Below are positions 52,096 through 63,115 of a stretch of DNA of 64,000 bases, piece after piece. Both the position numbers and the translations under genes were made by a program. Every line of letters begins with the position of its first letter. The stretch's first letter is position 1. Under the pieces are notes generated by a model that worked only from the letters and a program-made list of their open reading frames with translations, had not been told where the DNA came from and did not search any database. Origin of the DNA: Isochrysis galbana (taxonomy: Eukaryota > Haptophyta > Isochrysidales > Isochrysidaceae); the NCBI GenBank assembly GCA_018136815.1, contig CM030939.1:2364808-2428807 (forward strand). Direction: 5' to 3'.

Positions 52096-53259
52096 ACGCC
52101 TACCGGGCTGGTGACGGATCGAGCATGACCACGGGCTCGATATGCGATGATTCGGAAGGGAGACGATCAGCGGAAGGCGCGGCGAAGGTGGCCGGGAGTG
52201 ATGGAATGAATGACGGGCTAGACCAGCTCCTCAGCAGAGGAAGGCGGGAGGACGGGCTTGGGCGAGGGCGAGCGCGACGACGGAGCGGACATGGCTGGGC
52301 GGATCGGGATGGATAGGCTAGGGCTGAGGGAGTGGAGAGGTTTGGTATTGAGGTAGTGGTAGTGTTGAGAACGAGGGACGAGAACGGGAACGAGGACGAG
52401 AACGAGAGCGACGAACGAAGAACGACAGACGACAGACGGCTAGAGGCCGATGGACCGACGAGATGACACTACACTCACGTCAACACTCTCCACACTAACG
52501 TATCCTTATCACGGAACGCACAGGAACCCGCTGACAGATCGAACAAGGAAGAGAATGCCGACAAGGGAGCGACGGGGCGACGGACGACGGACGATCCGAC
52601 GGGGGCGACAGTTACGCACAGGAATAAGGAGGGAATCTTTCGAAAACCCTTAAGTGATTTGATGAAGACCGAAGTAAAACAGCGCCACGATATAATCCAA
52701 CGGCCAACACCTGAGGGGGAATCAGGGTCACACAAGGGGGCGATTCCTTGCACCGGCGATACCTGAACGCGCGACTTAGCCTAAAAACGCGAGGAGCACG
52801 CAAGGAGGTAAGCCAGGTGAGGGGCAAGCAGGCGACAAGGGAGGCGACAAAGGAGGCGAGGGCAACAAGGGCGAATGGGCGAATGTAGGATCCTGCGACG
52901 GTGACTAGTGACTAGCCTGCAAGGAGGGGACATAGAAACGCAGAAAACTTCTAAAACAAAAAGGTCGATCGCGGATGCGACACCCCCTTGCTAGAATTCG
53001 AGCGTCCACGCGAGGGAAACAACGAAAGGGAAAGATAAAAACAGAACAAGGTGAGTAGGCGGAGGCAAACGGAAGAAAGCGAGAAGGAGCGAGAAACGAC
53101 GAGAAGCAACGAGAATATCGACAAGAATATCAACGAGGAAGGAGACAGGATTTTGACCACACCCGTCCGGACGAGAAGGTGTAGAATCGGCGGCCGGCGC
53201 GGCAGACCGCAGGACTCAACGTAGTGACCCACCCACTTCTCTCTTTTACGAGAGTTTTA
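52096..53259. other. Gene-free region, GA/CGA-rich
   Basis: It has repeated ACGA/GACGA and GGCGA-type segments. Frames are Arg-rich and unconvincing. Several stretches are complementary in style to 40300-40560, suggesting an old repeat present in both orientations. Confidence 0.4.
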
Positions 53260-53490
53260 CCTGGGTGTAAGGCTGTGAATAGGTTTGGTTCACAACTATT
53301 ATATTTGAACCTAATAGTGCTCTCGAACTATGTACATAGATACAGATAGTGCCCTCCAACTATGTACATAGATACAGATAGTGGCCGCTCCTTGACTATT
53401 AATAGTATTATGTGTATTATCTAGATAGTAGGCGCGGGAAGCGCCCGGGCGCGAAAAGTCTTTGCAGGCGTCGCTCGCTCGTCGCTCGTC

Positions 53491-53682
53491 GCTCGCTCCC
53501 TCCCTCCCTCCCTTTCCTCTCTCCCTCCCCTCTCCCCTCCCTCCCTCCCTCCCTCCCTCCCTCCCTCCCTCCCTCCCTCCCTCCCTCCCTCCCTCCCTCC
53601 CTCCCTCCCTCCCTCCCTCCCTCCCTCCCTCCCTCCCTCCCTCCCTCCCTCCCTCCCCCTCTCCTCCCTCCCTCCCGCTCGT
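53491..53682 (+). repeat. (CCCT)n microsatellite
   Basis: Over 30 nearly perfect CCCT/CTCC units occupy 53541-53655, with flanking imperfect units. It lies in the 5' leader of the transposon gene. The Pro/Ser ladder and Arg/Gly/Glu ladder frames across it are artefacts. Confidence 0.9.
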
Positions 53683-53720
53683 GCACGGAGGCACGCAGGC
53701 ACGCGCCGGCGCGGCAAGCG

Positions 53721-54522
53721 ATGGGTAGGAAGCGGAACGTGCAGGATGACGATGGTGATTCGATGTATGAGGTGGACCACATCGTCGCCAAACGGATGAA
53801 CTCCGGCAAGATCCAGTACTTGATCCGCTGGAAAGACTTCGATCCCAAGCACGATACATGGGAGCCGCTTGAACATTTGGCGGGGATGGAGCCAGACGTA
53901 TCAGCCTTTGAGGCGAGGCAGAAAAGTGAGAACGAGACGTTCGCAGCGAACATCGCCGCCAAGCGGGCGGCAGCTAAGTCCGGACGACTGAGTCAGCCCA
54001 CTCTCCTGGGCGGAGTCGTGGTGCCGGCAAACGACTCTCTGTCCTCTGCCTCTGCGGCGTCATCGCATGTCTCTCTCAACGCTGGCATCGAGTCGGCGGA
54101 AAGCATCGCCAATTCAGAGTCGGCATCGGTGGCTTCGAGCGAAGACTCGCTCCAAGGCCGCAAGACAGCTCCGATTTGGCGGTGCTATGTAGCTCATCCC
54201 GAGAAGCAGAGATACTTCATTTGTCAGGAGACCATCGAGGAGGCGGGCACGAATAAATGGAGCATCTGCGGCGCGATCATCGGCGCAAAGATGGGCCCAA
54301 CGCCGCTTTGGAACCATCATCAAGGAAAGCACAAGCGTGCCTACCAGCGCCCCGATGCCCAACCTGGCAAAGATGGTCCGCCAATTTTTGGGTCGGCCGG
54401 CCTCATCCGCTGGCGTGGAGCGCGCTTTCTCGAAGGCAGGGCGGCTCCACGATGACATGAAGGCAGGGCAGTCCGATGACACTTTGGAGCATGCCCTCCT
54501 TGCGGGCAAGAACTGCGATTAA
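53721..54522 (+). pseudogene. Chromodomain hAT transposase remnant
   Basis: From the ATG at 53721, residues about 14-60 form a chromodomain (YEVDHIVAKRMNSGKIQYLI, RWKDFDPKHDTWEPLEHL) with the aromatic cage residues Tyr, Trp and Trp. A Ser/Ala-rich linker follows. Residues about 155-210 resemble a BED finger (YFICQE, KWSICGA, TPLWNHHQGKH), although one Cys pair looks incomplete. The frame then runs out at 54455. The +1 frame (54337-54522) encodes the hAT C-terminal dimerisation motif: QFLGRPASSAGVERAFSKAG, RLHDDMKAG and LEHALLAGKN. The central RNase-H-like catalytic region is missing and the two parts are out of frame. This is an internal deletion, so the copy cannot be a working transposase. 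Chromodomains could direct integration to methylated histones. Confidence 0.85.
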
Positions 54523-54819
54523 GCTGCCTGTGTATGTGTCTTTTGGTCATGTAGTCGATATGTATGGCGCGCGCAGCGCACGCTTTAGCTCTGTACGCGT
54601 CTGTCTGCTACCTGACAGTGTGTGTGTGTTCGCGCACGCGCGTTTGCGCCTTGGAGGGGCCTATTAATACCTTATTAGTAGCTTTGGCAGTCACAGCTAT
54701 GTACATAGATATAGATAATGGCTTGGGCACTATTAGCATTGAGGTAGATAGTGCGATTTGGAGGTAGATAGCCTAATATCTAGATAGTAGGCTAATATAT
54801 TCACAGCCTTACCTGGGTG

Positions 54820-55151
54820 TTGGGCAGTGTGGTCAGATCCACCCAGTCACAACGCGGCCTTTCCTGTACTCTTCGTCGAGGTATCTGTCGGCGGTTACCT
54901 TTTTGAAACACGGACGTGGACGATAACATCACGCACGGCCCCCAAGGGAGATCGATCCTCCGTGGTCGAAAAGGGGGGGAACTCGGCGACCGCGGGGGGG
55001 AAATTCGGCGACCCCTGCATGCGGCTGCGCGGCGGCCACGTCATGCGTGACGAGGAGGCCGCTGGAATTTTCATCGAGGGGGGGCACGCACTAGTAACCA
55101 TGCATCCCCTTGCTCGCAGGAGCGCCCTCATGGTGAGCTCGGCCCGGTGTC
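54820..55151. other. Spacer
   Basis: No gene is seen. It contains a G-rich stretch at 54970-55085. Confidence 0.5.
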
Positions 55152-55742
55152 CTAGGACCGAGCTTTTTTGTATTTGATGTTGCTGGGCCTTGTGGGTTCA
55201 ATCTTTACGGGAGCTGAACCCGAACCGATAAGCGGCCTTTTGTTTTCAATCTTTACTTGGGAAGCTGAACCCGAATCGACACCTTCTAACAATTCTTGGA
55301 GGTGGGGAATTAATTCCAAATTGACATAAGTTTTGATTTTACCCAGCAGAACGTCACGACTCATATCGAGGATTGTTTTCTCAGTGAATTTATTGCTCAA
55401 GAGAGTGTGTCTAATATAAACCGATGTGAATGGTTTATCAATCTCGCAAATGGAGTGTAAGGTGTCTTCAATTTTCGTATTGTGCTTGAAATTGAATACA
55501 TTGAATAAGAACTTACATTCTTCAGTGTACGTCAACAAACTTAGGTCGGCCAGGGAGCCCCCAACCGGCGGCGGCGGGCTGATGCTGTCCAATGCTTCCG
55601 CTATAACCTGCATGGCAGTTTTAGAATTGGCATATGGAAAGAGAGGTGTGATGAATTTTTTAAAGTTCTCGTCCATCTTTTTTTTGATCCATTCCAATCG
55701 CTTCAGTACTATATCAGCAGGCGCCCTTCCATTTGTAGACAT
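55152..55742 (-). CDS. Hypothetical protein, member of a two-copy family
   Basis: The intact frame encodes 196 aa starting MSTNGRAPADIVLKRLEWIK. Features are an amphipathic N-terminal helix (DENFKKFITPLF), AMQVIAEALDSISPPPPVGG, a central block (EECKFLFNVFNFKHNTKIED, KPFTSVYIRHTLLSNKF, ILDMSRDVLLGKIKTYVNLE) and a tail with SGSAPVKIEPTRP. Its sequence is AT-richer than most genes in the window. The paralogue at 41071-41921 has a one-base frameshift, so selection probably acts on this copy. A conserved upstream block lies at 55809-55852. No family is recognised. It may be a mobile-element or virus-derived gene, but nothing proves that. Confidence 0.6.
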   Translation of the reverse strand: MSTNGRAPADIVLKRLEWIKKKMDENFKKFITPLFPYANSKTAMQVIAEALDSISPPPPVGGSLADLSLLTYTEECKFLFNVFNFKHNTKIEDTLHSICEIDKPFTSVYIRHTLLSNKFTEKTILDMSRDVLLGKIKTYVNLELIPHLQELLEGVDSGSASQVKIENKRPLIGSGSAPVKIEPTRPSNIKYKKARS

Positions 55743-55808
55743 GGTTGAGCACTGTGAGGTGGGTGTCTGCCTTTACTCAAATACTAGAAGATTTTTTTGT
55801 ACCGGGAG

Positions 55809-56107
55809 CGTATTTGGAAACGAGGGGTACCAAACGAAGGCATACGACCTCGGGCGGGAATCACATTCCAGGAGCACTCCGGAGTCGAGGGGGCGGAGGG
55901 AGAGGTGGGGTCGACAAAGAGGGAGAGCAGGGGCGCAGGGACAGGGCGCAGGGGCAGGAGGGGTACCTGTGACGCGGCCGAGACTGGGGCCGCCCCCGCG
56001 CCTTCACCCTCCCTCGCCCTCCCACCCCTAGGACTGGGACTCCCTCGTGGTGGCCCCGCATCGCGTATTTGGAAACGAGGGGTACCAAATGAAGGCAAAC
56101 GACCTGG
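55809..56107 (-). promoter_or_regulatory. Duplicated conserved upstream block
   Basis: GTATTTGGAAACGAGGGGTA occurs at 55809-55828 and again at 56068-56087 in the same orientation, and once upstream of the paralogue (41984). The two copies here bracket a 240 bp G/A-rich segment. This could be a tandem promoter duplication or two repeat borders. Confidence 0.45.
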
Positions 56108-56109
56108 TC

Positions 56110-56520
56110 AGGCCGGGGCGGGGGGAAAGGAGAGCGAGCGAAATCGAGCAGGCGAGGGAGAGAGCGAGCGAGTGAGAAAGAGTGAGGGAGTGAGGGAGTG
56201 AGGGCGAGGGGGGATGGGGGGGGGGGGGGGAGAGAGAGCGGAAGAGCGAGCGAGAGGCGAGGGGAGAGCGAGAGAGGGGAGAGCGAGCGCGGGAGCAAGA
56301 GCGCGGGAGCGAGAGCGAGAGGGAGAGGGCGAGGCAGCGAGGCAACGAGAGAGAGGCAGCGAGAGAGAGGGAGGTGGGTGGGGGGAGCGAGAGGGAGAGC
56401 AAGGGAGAGCGGGGGAGAGCGAAGGAGAGAGTGAGAGCGAGGGGGGAAGAGCGCGAGAGGGGGGGGAGCGAGAGAGAGAGGGAGAAGGGAGAGCGAGAGC
56501 GAGGGGGGGAGAGATGGAGA
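56110..56520 (+). repeat. GA-rich tract
   Basis: These are nearly pure purines with GAGCGAGAGG-type imperfect repeats. The Arg/Glu and Ser/Leu frames are artefacts. Confidence 0.8.
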
Positions 56521-56712
56521 GATAATAATAAAACGACTGAGTATGAGTGCTAAGTGCCGCTACTGCCACTAGCCATGCACCAACACGACAAGCCACGACA
56601 CACATGACCGCATTATAAACCTAGGCACTAGGCACACAAATCTATGCACTTGATTATAACTCCCCCCTCGCAGGCCCCCGGCTCCCCGGCTCCCATTAGA
56701 ACTCCCCACAAA

Positions 56713-56840
56713 AAACTTTTGTTATAGTTTGAGCTATGGAGCGTGCCGCGACCGCTCCCGAGCCTCAGGCGACCCTCGCAACTGCGCCCCACCTGGGACG
56801 CCCCACGCCGCCCGAAGCGGCTCGTCAGAAAGCCCTCTCG
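56713..56840 (+). mobile_element. Family D retroposon, 5' fragment
   Basis: It starts AAACTTTTGTTATAGTTT (one arm mismatch). The ATG at 56736 opens MERAATAPEPQATLATAPHL. Similarity to D ends at AAAGCCCTCTCG near 56840. Confidence 0.7.
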
Positions 56841-57660
56841 CCCGGCAAGAATTCGTTAGAGTTAGAGAGCCCCCACCCGGTATTTTTTTGGGATTATTGT
56901 CTGCTTTTCTATGAAGGCTAAATACAGACTGAGTCACAGACTGTTTTTGCTGTTTTTGGACGTCCCCCCCTCCCCCCTCTGTTGTTTCCATCTAGTGTAC
57001 TGGGCTAGTGGGAGTAGTGTTACTAACACTCAGATGTTTTATTGAACCCGTCACCTAGTGGCTAGTGGCACAGGAGGAAGGTGAGAACCGAACCGCTCGG
57101 GGCAGGTGCACCCCGCCCGACCCGCCGCTGCCGCAACCTAGGCCCCCAAGTAGCGCTCAAGCACGAGCACGAGAGGAGGAGCCGCAAGGCAGGTTGAGGC
57201 GGAAGGTAAGGGGTAGGGGCGTAGTCACAACGTAGAGAGCCCGAAAGCCATGCGCGAGGCGAGAATTTTGGAGGGGATTTGTTTTGCCCTCCAAGTGTCC
57301 AATTTGCGAGTCTACTGCTCCAAAGGGCTAAACTAAAACTCCTCAATCAACAAAAAAAACCTCTCAAACTCTCGACTTCGCCGGCTTCTCTAGTCTTTCG
57401 AGTACCGGCTGCTTGCAAAAGCCGTGAGAAGCAGTTTGGCGACGTACAAAAGGTGGCCGCTTCTCTCCACCATTCGGAGCCAACGCAGCCACCAAAGAGA
57501 CGCCGCCCGCCCTCTACTTTCGTCGTTGTAGAGTCGTTGCTGAGGATCCCACGGCGGTTCCTCTTCGGCGTGATGGGTGTGGATGGGCCGTCTCTCTATC
57601 AGTCCTTCACGCGCGCGGCGACTGTGCGGAGGGGGAGAGAGCAGTCCATCGGTTGGGGGC
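56841..57660. other. Spacer upstream of the oxidase gene
   Basis: Positions 56920-56965 contain AAATACAG and CTGTTTTTG motifs like those next to hAT-like ends at 9.3 and 20.7 kb, so this may be a solo fragment of that family. No gene is seen. Confidence 0.4.
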
Positions 57661-57674
57661 GGGGAGGGGGGAGT

Positions 57675-57677
<3 letters not shown>

Positions 57678-57732
<55 letters not shown>

Positions 57733-58140
57733 TCTGCTCTCTCTCTCTCTCTCTCTGCTCTCTCTCTCTCTGCTCTCTTTCTCTCTCTCTCGCCTGGGGG
57801 GGGGGGGGCGGGCGGGCTGGGGGGGGGGGGGGGGGGGGGGGCCTCTCGCCGAGCTACTTTGCGAAACGGAAGGGGACGGACCCCCCTCCGCCGCCCTCGC
57901 CGCTTTCTCTCTCTCTCCCCTCTCCCTCTCTCTTCTCTCTACCTCTCCCCCCTCTCTCTCCTCTATCTCTCCCCCTACCCCCTTCCCAATCCCCGTCTTC
58001 CCCTCTCCTCGCCCCCCCCCCCTTCCCTCTCTCTCACAGCGCCACAGAAAAGCGAAGCGTGACGCCGTTATCCCCCGCCTCCCCTCCCTCTCTCCCTCTC
58101 TCTCTCCCTCTCTCCCTCCCTCGCCGAGAGCACCGTCCGT
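57678..58140 (+). repeat. CT microsatellites and G homopolymers
   Basis: (CT)n runs occupy 57680-57792. G runs lie at 57797-57806 and 57822-57841, and CT-rich DNA extends to the start codon. The tract is probably the leader/promoter of the oxidase gene. Long frames across it are artefacts. Confidence 0.85.
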
Positions 58141-58165
58141 CGGGCGGAGAGAGTCGGGAGGGGCT

Positions 58166-61100
58166 ATGGCCAGGCTTCTCCTCAACGCACTCGTGCTCCC
58201 TTCCCTCGTCCACGCTGACGTCTACCTGCACTCGCCACGCGGCTCCAACAACAAGCTGAACGAGGTCTCCAACAATGCACGCAACCAGGCGCGCCTCTTC
58301 GACTCGCAGAACAACGCGGCCGGAGTGAGTGCGGCGGCGGATTTGCGTCAGGGGATGGGGATGGGCCCCCTCTACGTTGGACTCTCTGGCGGCACGCACC
58401 TCCCGCAATGCTGCTGCTGGCAGAGCCGGACTGGCTGCTCACTCGCATGTGCATCTGAGGCGAACCTCCCACCGCCACCTGCAGGGATACCAGGTCGGCG
58501 ACAATTGCGATCCCGTATGCTCTAACGCGAACGGTAATTATGACGCAGATGCGCCGGGCGCCGGCGAAGGCCAGATGTATTTTTACGAGGGCTCCATTCT
58601 TCAGCTCGAGTGGACCAACCAGCATGGCTGTGGTAGTGGCCAGGGCAACGTTAAGTGCAATATGGTGATCCAGGTGTGCCGCGCACCAGCCCCTCCGTTC
58701 TGCAGTCGGAATGACGTCTCTAATGAGTCTCGACATCCTCCCACCCGCAGTACATGTGCGAGGACTCCACTCCCGGCTTGCGCGACGGCAAGACCACTGA
58801 TGGCGTTCCAGCTACCCCGGAGGGTGAAGCCAATCTCATCTATGGCCTCCACGAACCCTTGTCGTGGTATGAGGACTGCAGGGTTCGAGAGCGCAACATG
58901 GGGCTGTACATTGCCGACCAGAATTTGGGAGGTGGGTCGGCAGCTAGTTCTTCCTTATCGTCCACTCTGGCTGTGGCGTTCCCCTCGAGCAACGTGCCTC
59001 ATGGGCCTCCTTCCCTTCTTCCTGCGTGTAGGCTCGCGCAATCGTGCGATCCACACGAGGCAAAATCCACAGGGCACCCGAAGGGGCCTCGAGTGCCCGG
59101 AAGAGCGCGATTATTATCCGTGCGCGGCCATTCGCCCGAGCGGCCTACGCGAGCAGCTGCGTCTGTGCGTGGACGTAAGCACGCGTGAGCAGCCCCTTGT
59201 CCTCGTTGACGTACATGAGGCGCCTGCTTTAACTTCGCACTGCTCCCCTCTGTCTCAGGTACTGGCATCCGACTCCGTGGCGCGACATCGCCGTGCTCAC
59301 CGATGACTTATCTCGCTGTGGATACTATGAGTCACACTCTCAGAACGTCCGTGACTACGGGAAGTGCTGCAACTCGACACACCTGGACAACACTGGCAAT
59401 TGTATTCAGGTTGAGAACGAGAACCCCAACCAAGGCGGGCCGAACAATATCGGCGCCTGCCAGTCGTCGACCGTCGGCGGCACATGGGTGGAATCGGGCC
59501 GTTGGAATACGTTTGCGCCTCGGTGCGAGGCGGCGCCCTTCTCTCGTGACAACCACTTGGGCAACGCCGCCTCGCCCTTCGACGGCGCAGGCAGCCCTGT
59601 GTCAGACACCCCGCACTTCAAGTGGACTATCCCAGGGGACGTGCTCAAGTCGATGGGCACAGACGAGGCGACCTGCGTGCTCCGACTCCGCTACAACATT
59701 TCCACGACAGATTATGATGGCTGGAAAGGCTTCGATGGCAGCCCTGCATCTGACGCTGTCACCTCGGTGTTCAATGGAGCCGACGCCAGGATCAAGAATA
59801 ACCCGGCGAACGACTTCATCGGCTTCTCCACCAATCCGCAGGCGCAGACCTCTTACCCGCTGAAGCTCAACGTGAACACTAACCAACTAGGCCGAGTCTT
59901 CGAGGACCGTTCGCACACGTTCAAGATCAAACGGCTTCCCTCGAATAACCCCTGCGGTATTGGCCGGATCCACAATCTTAACGTTCGCGGCCGGCGTGGC
60001 AACATTGTGCAAGTGTACCCGGCCGTCGAGTACGACTTCGTGCCCAATCGGCTCGAGGTGCACGAAGGCGATTGCGTCCACTTCCAGTGGACCGGCTCCG
60101 ATGCCAACCCCAATGGTAATGCTGGCAACGGGCGGCGTATGACTGATCGCACCAACATTGTCGAGCTCGGCTCAGCCACGAGGCTCGGGATCAACATGCC
60201 AGCGAGGCATGGATACCGAGACGTGGTCAATAACCTACGATCCTATCCCCTCTACTATTCCATGTTCTCGAACGAGGAGACCGTGCTCAAGATGGCATAC
60301 CTCGGGCAGGACGTCACCTGCGTCAATGGTGTGTGCACACCCTCACTGAGGTGCGACGACAACTCCGAGAATGATCAATCCACCGCAAACTGCAAGGAGC
60401 TCAACGCGGCATCGGGCTATTTCGATGCAGGCTTGGTGCGCATGGACCGGCCGGGGACCTATGCGTACATATCGACGCGCAACAACGACTTCTCCAATCG
60501 CAGCCAAAAGGCGACTATTGTCGTGCACCCGTGGAAGGTCGCGCTCTCTATTGGCGGCGCCGCAGCCGGGTTGGTCCTCATTGCAGCCTGCGTCCTACTC
60601 ATGCGTCGCCATGTGCGCAAGCACCCAGACAAGCGTGTGGCCCAGCTATACTGCGTGCAGCAAATGATGAGATGTTGCGGTTGCTGCGGTCGACGCTTGG
60701 AGCGGTCGTTCATCGTGCGCTACCCGTACACGCTCGCACTAGTTGGCTTCTGCGGCCTGCTGTACGCAGTGGGCTTCTGGATGGCACAGAGCGATGGCGA
60801 TCCTGCACCGACGTATACGCATGCCAAGGGCTTCGGCCGTGTGCTCGACATCCTCTGCAACCTCATCTTCATCCCGATGCTGCGCAACCTCACCTCGTGG
60901 CTGCGCACCACTCCAGTTGGTCGTGTGCTTCCGTTGGATGCGACACTCTACTTCCACAAGTTCATTGGTCTGCTCATTGCCGTGGCGACGATCGGTCACA
61001 TAGGCATGCACTACACACGCTTCAATTGGCACGCCTCATCCGGGTCCGGCGAGACGGTAGTTGTGCAAGCTATTGGCACGTGGACGGGCATCAGCGGTCA

Positions 61101-62385
61101 CCTCATCGCCTTCGCTATGTTCTTGATGTTCTTAACTGCGGCCGAGCGCTTTCGTCGCAAGAAGTGGGGCTCGTACGGCGGACATTCCATCTTTGTGCGT
61201 GTGCATAAGCTTTGGATCCCGGTGCTCCTGCTTCTCTGGTTTCACTCTCGCGCCTTCTGGCACTACTCCTTCTTCCCGACACTCCTGCTCATTCTCGACA
61301 AGTTGATTGGTAGGATGCGCGGTAAGGAACCACTCACGCTCGTCTCGGCGGTGTCCCCTGCAAAGGACGTACTTCACCTCACGTTCAAGCTGGCCAATGG
61401 CCGCCGCTTCAAATTTAAGGCCGGCCAATATCTTTTCTTACAATGCCCGAGGATCTCAACTACCGAGTGGCACCCCTTCACCATCTCTTCCTCCCCGGAA
61501 GAGCGCACCTTTAGTGTCCACATCCGATGCCGACCCGACATGGACTGGACGTACGCTCTGCGCCAACTTCTTCTCCCCGAAGTTCACACGCGCGACACGG
61601 CGCGCTTACCCATCAAGAGCGCTCGAACCGCCGGCCATGTCCCTGCTCCTGACACCGTGATGATCACCGACGTGGAGGCGCAGAAGCCAAGCGCGCCCAC
61701 CGAGCCGCCAGATCTGAGTGGTGTCCAACTATTCGCTGGTCCGCTGCAGCCTGCCGCAATAGTGCATTGCGGCGGCAGCAGCACTTCCACTTGCACCATT
61801 GCTGACCGCTGTTCCATCTTTTCGCCCGTGCTCGCAGATGGGCCCTACGGAACAGCTTCCGAGGAGGTTTTCCACTACGAGGTCATGGTTCTCGTTGCTG
61901 CCGGCATCGGAGTCACGCCCTTCGCGTCCATCCTAAAAACGCTCGCCCACCAGGCCAAGGCGGACAAGTTGGAGACGCCGCTCAAGAAGGTTGCGTTCTA
62001 TTGGGTCTGCCGCGACGAGCGCGAGTTCATGTCGTTCAAGGACATTATGATCGGCATCGTCGAGGACAAGGCCATTTCGGATATATTCGAGCTGAACACG
62101 TACCTGACCGGAGAAATCAACCTCAAGACCATCTCGGCCGACGAGAAGTATCATCAATTTGCCGGAAGGCCGTCTTGGGATCGCATTGGAAAGAAGCTCG
62201 CCGACGATTACCCGGGAACCGACGTGGGCGTCTTCTTGTGCGGCCCGGACGCCATTGCCCACCAGCTCAGCGCCATGTGCAAGAAGATGAACCCGAAGGT
62301 TGAGCGTAGGGCAAGTGTTACGAGCACGGTGCCCGAGGTGCACAAGAAGCAGGGCAAATTTGTGTTCCACAAGGAGAACTTCTGA
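58166..62385 (+). CDS. DD3-3 ectodomain fused to NADPH oxidase/ferric reductase
   Basis: The most consistent exon set is 58166-58324, 58485-58673, 58751-58931, 59032-59164, 59259-61720 and 61838-62385 (1223 aa, all phases closing). The last intron (61721-61837) is 117 bp and open, so retention would add 39 residues. The donor after 59164 (GTGCGT) was chosen on phase. A signal peptide is followed by a region like Dictyostelium DD3-3: DVYLHSPRGSNNKLNE, LFDSQNNAAGGYQVGDNC, LEWTNQHGCG and LRDGKTTDGVP. A TM helix lies near 647, then a heme-binding helical bundle (FHKFIGLLIAVATIGHIGMH and VHKLWIPVLLLLWFHSRAF hold the His pairs). FAD (HPFTISSSP) and NADPH (AAGIGVTPFASIL, FLCGPDAI) motifs follow, with the NOX-type end FVFHKENF. 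It moves electrons from cytosolic NADPH outward to oxygen or ferric iron. Confidence 0.9.
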
Positions 62386-63105
62386 GCCTGCCAGCCACTC
62401 TAGTGTCTCAGCACGAGCCCCGCGCGCCACCCGAAGAGACGTGCGTCCGTGGTGTGGGGCGAGGCAGCTGCTCTCGAGCTCAGCCCCGAGTTGATTATAT
62501 TATTACATGGGGCGTCCTTGACGCCCACTTCTCACGATAGACCACTACTCCCACGCGGCCCCGATACCGGTGAGATGCATGCTTCATGGTCAAGCCTCAA
62601 CTGCAAATACGTGATATCCTTCGATGTGCACTACTTCCCTTCCCGTTGAAATTATCCGCCGTTCTTCCGGCGATGACTGTTGTCGCTGCGAGGCGCTGCA
62701 ATCTATCTTACCTCTCACCAAGAACTTCCATTTGGAAAGGGGGGGGGGCGTCCAGTAGAGAGGGCGAATAGCGTGCGCGCTCGCCGAGGCCTACGCCGGG
62801 CAGTCGCGGGCCGTATGTATGCCCCCGCAAATGGAGCCCCCTGCGCGCGTCAACCGGCGTCAAAGTCCTCCCAGCCACGCCCCTGCTCACCGGCGGCAGG
62901 AGCGCGCCCGCGCCCTAATGCGGGCGACACTCATCGGTGAGCCGATCCATGATTTGAGCGAGCCAGCATGAGGGCTTGGGTCTTGCGACTCTCTCGGCAA
63001 TTAGATGTTGACGCGGCCGGGTGCCCCACTAGCAAATAGGCTGTGCGTGCTGGATCCACATACGTCCGGACAGCCGTTGACAATGGGCTCGCCTCACTTG
63101 TCCAT
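62386..63105. other. 3' flank of oxidase gene
   Basis: This is presumed 3' UTR and spacer. No gene is supported. Confidence 0.5.
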
Positions 63106-63115
63106 TGGTAAGGGT

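Larger units (their letters stand above)
53268..54811 (+). mobile_element. hAT DNA transposon, internally deleted, with intact ends
   Basis: This 1544 bp element has 14 bp terminal inverted repeats, TAAGGCTGTGAATA (53268-53281) and its complement (54798-54811). They are flanked by the 8 bp direct repeat CCTGGGTG (53260-53267 and 54812-54819). The end fits the hAT consensus YARNG. The motif CTATGTACATAGATA(C/T)AGATA recurs near both ends (53329, 53358 and 54699), as subterminal transposase sites do. It carries a (CCCT)n tract and a transposase remnant with N-terminal chromodomain and C-terminal dimerisation domain. Confidence 0.92.

Noticed and set aside
53311..53962. Minus-strand Arg/Gly/Glu frames opposite the chromodomain gene
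   Set aside because: They are caused by the (CCCT)n tract and are antisense to a well-supported chromodomain.
57279..58259. 326-codon frame upstream of the oxidase
   Set aside because: It runs through CT repeats and G homopolymers and has no domain. The oxidase start with signal peptide is in another frame.
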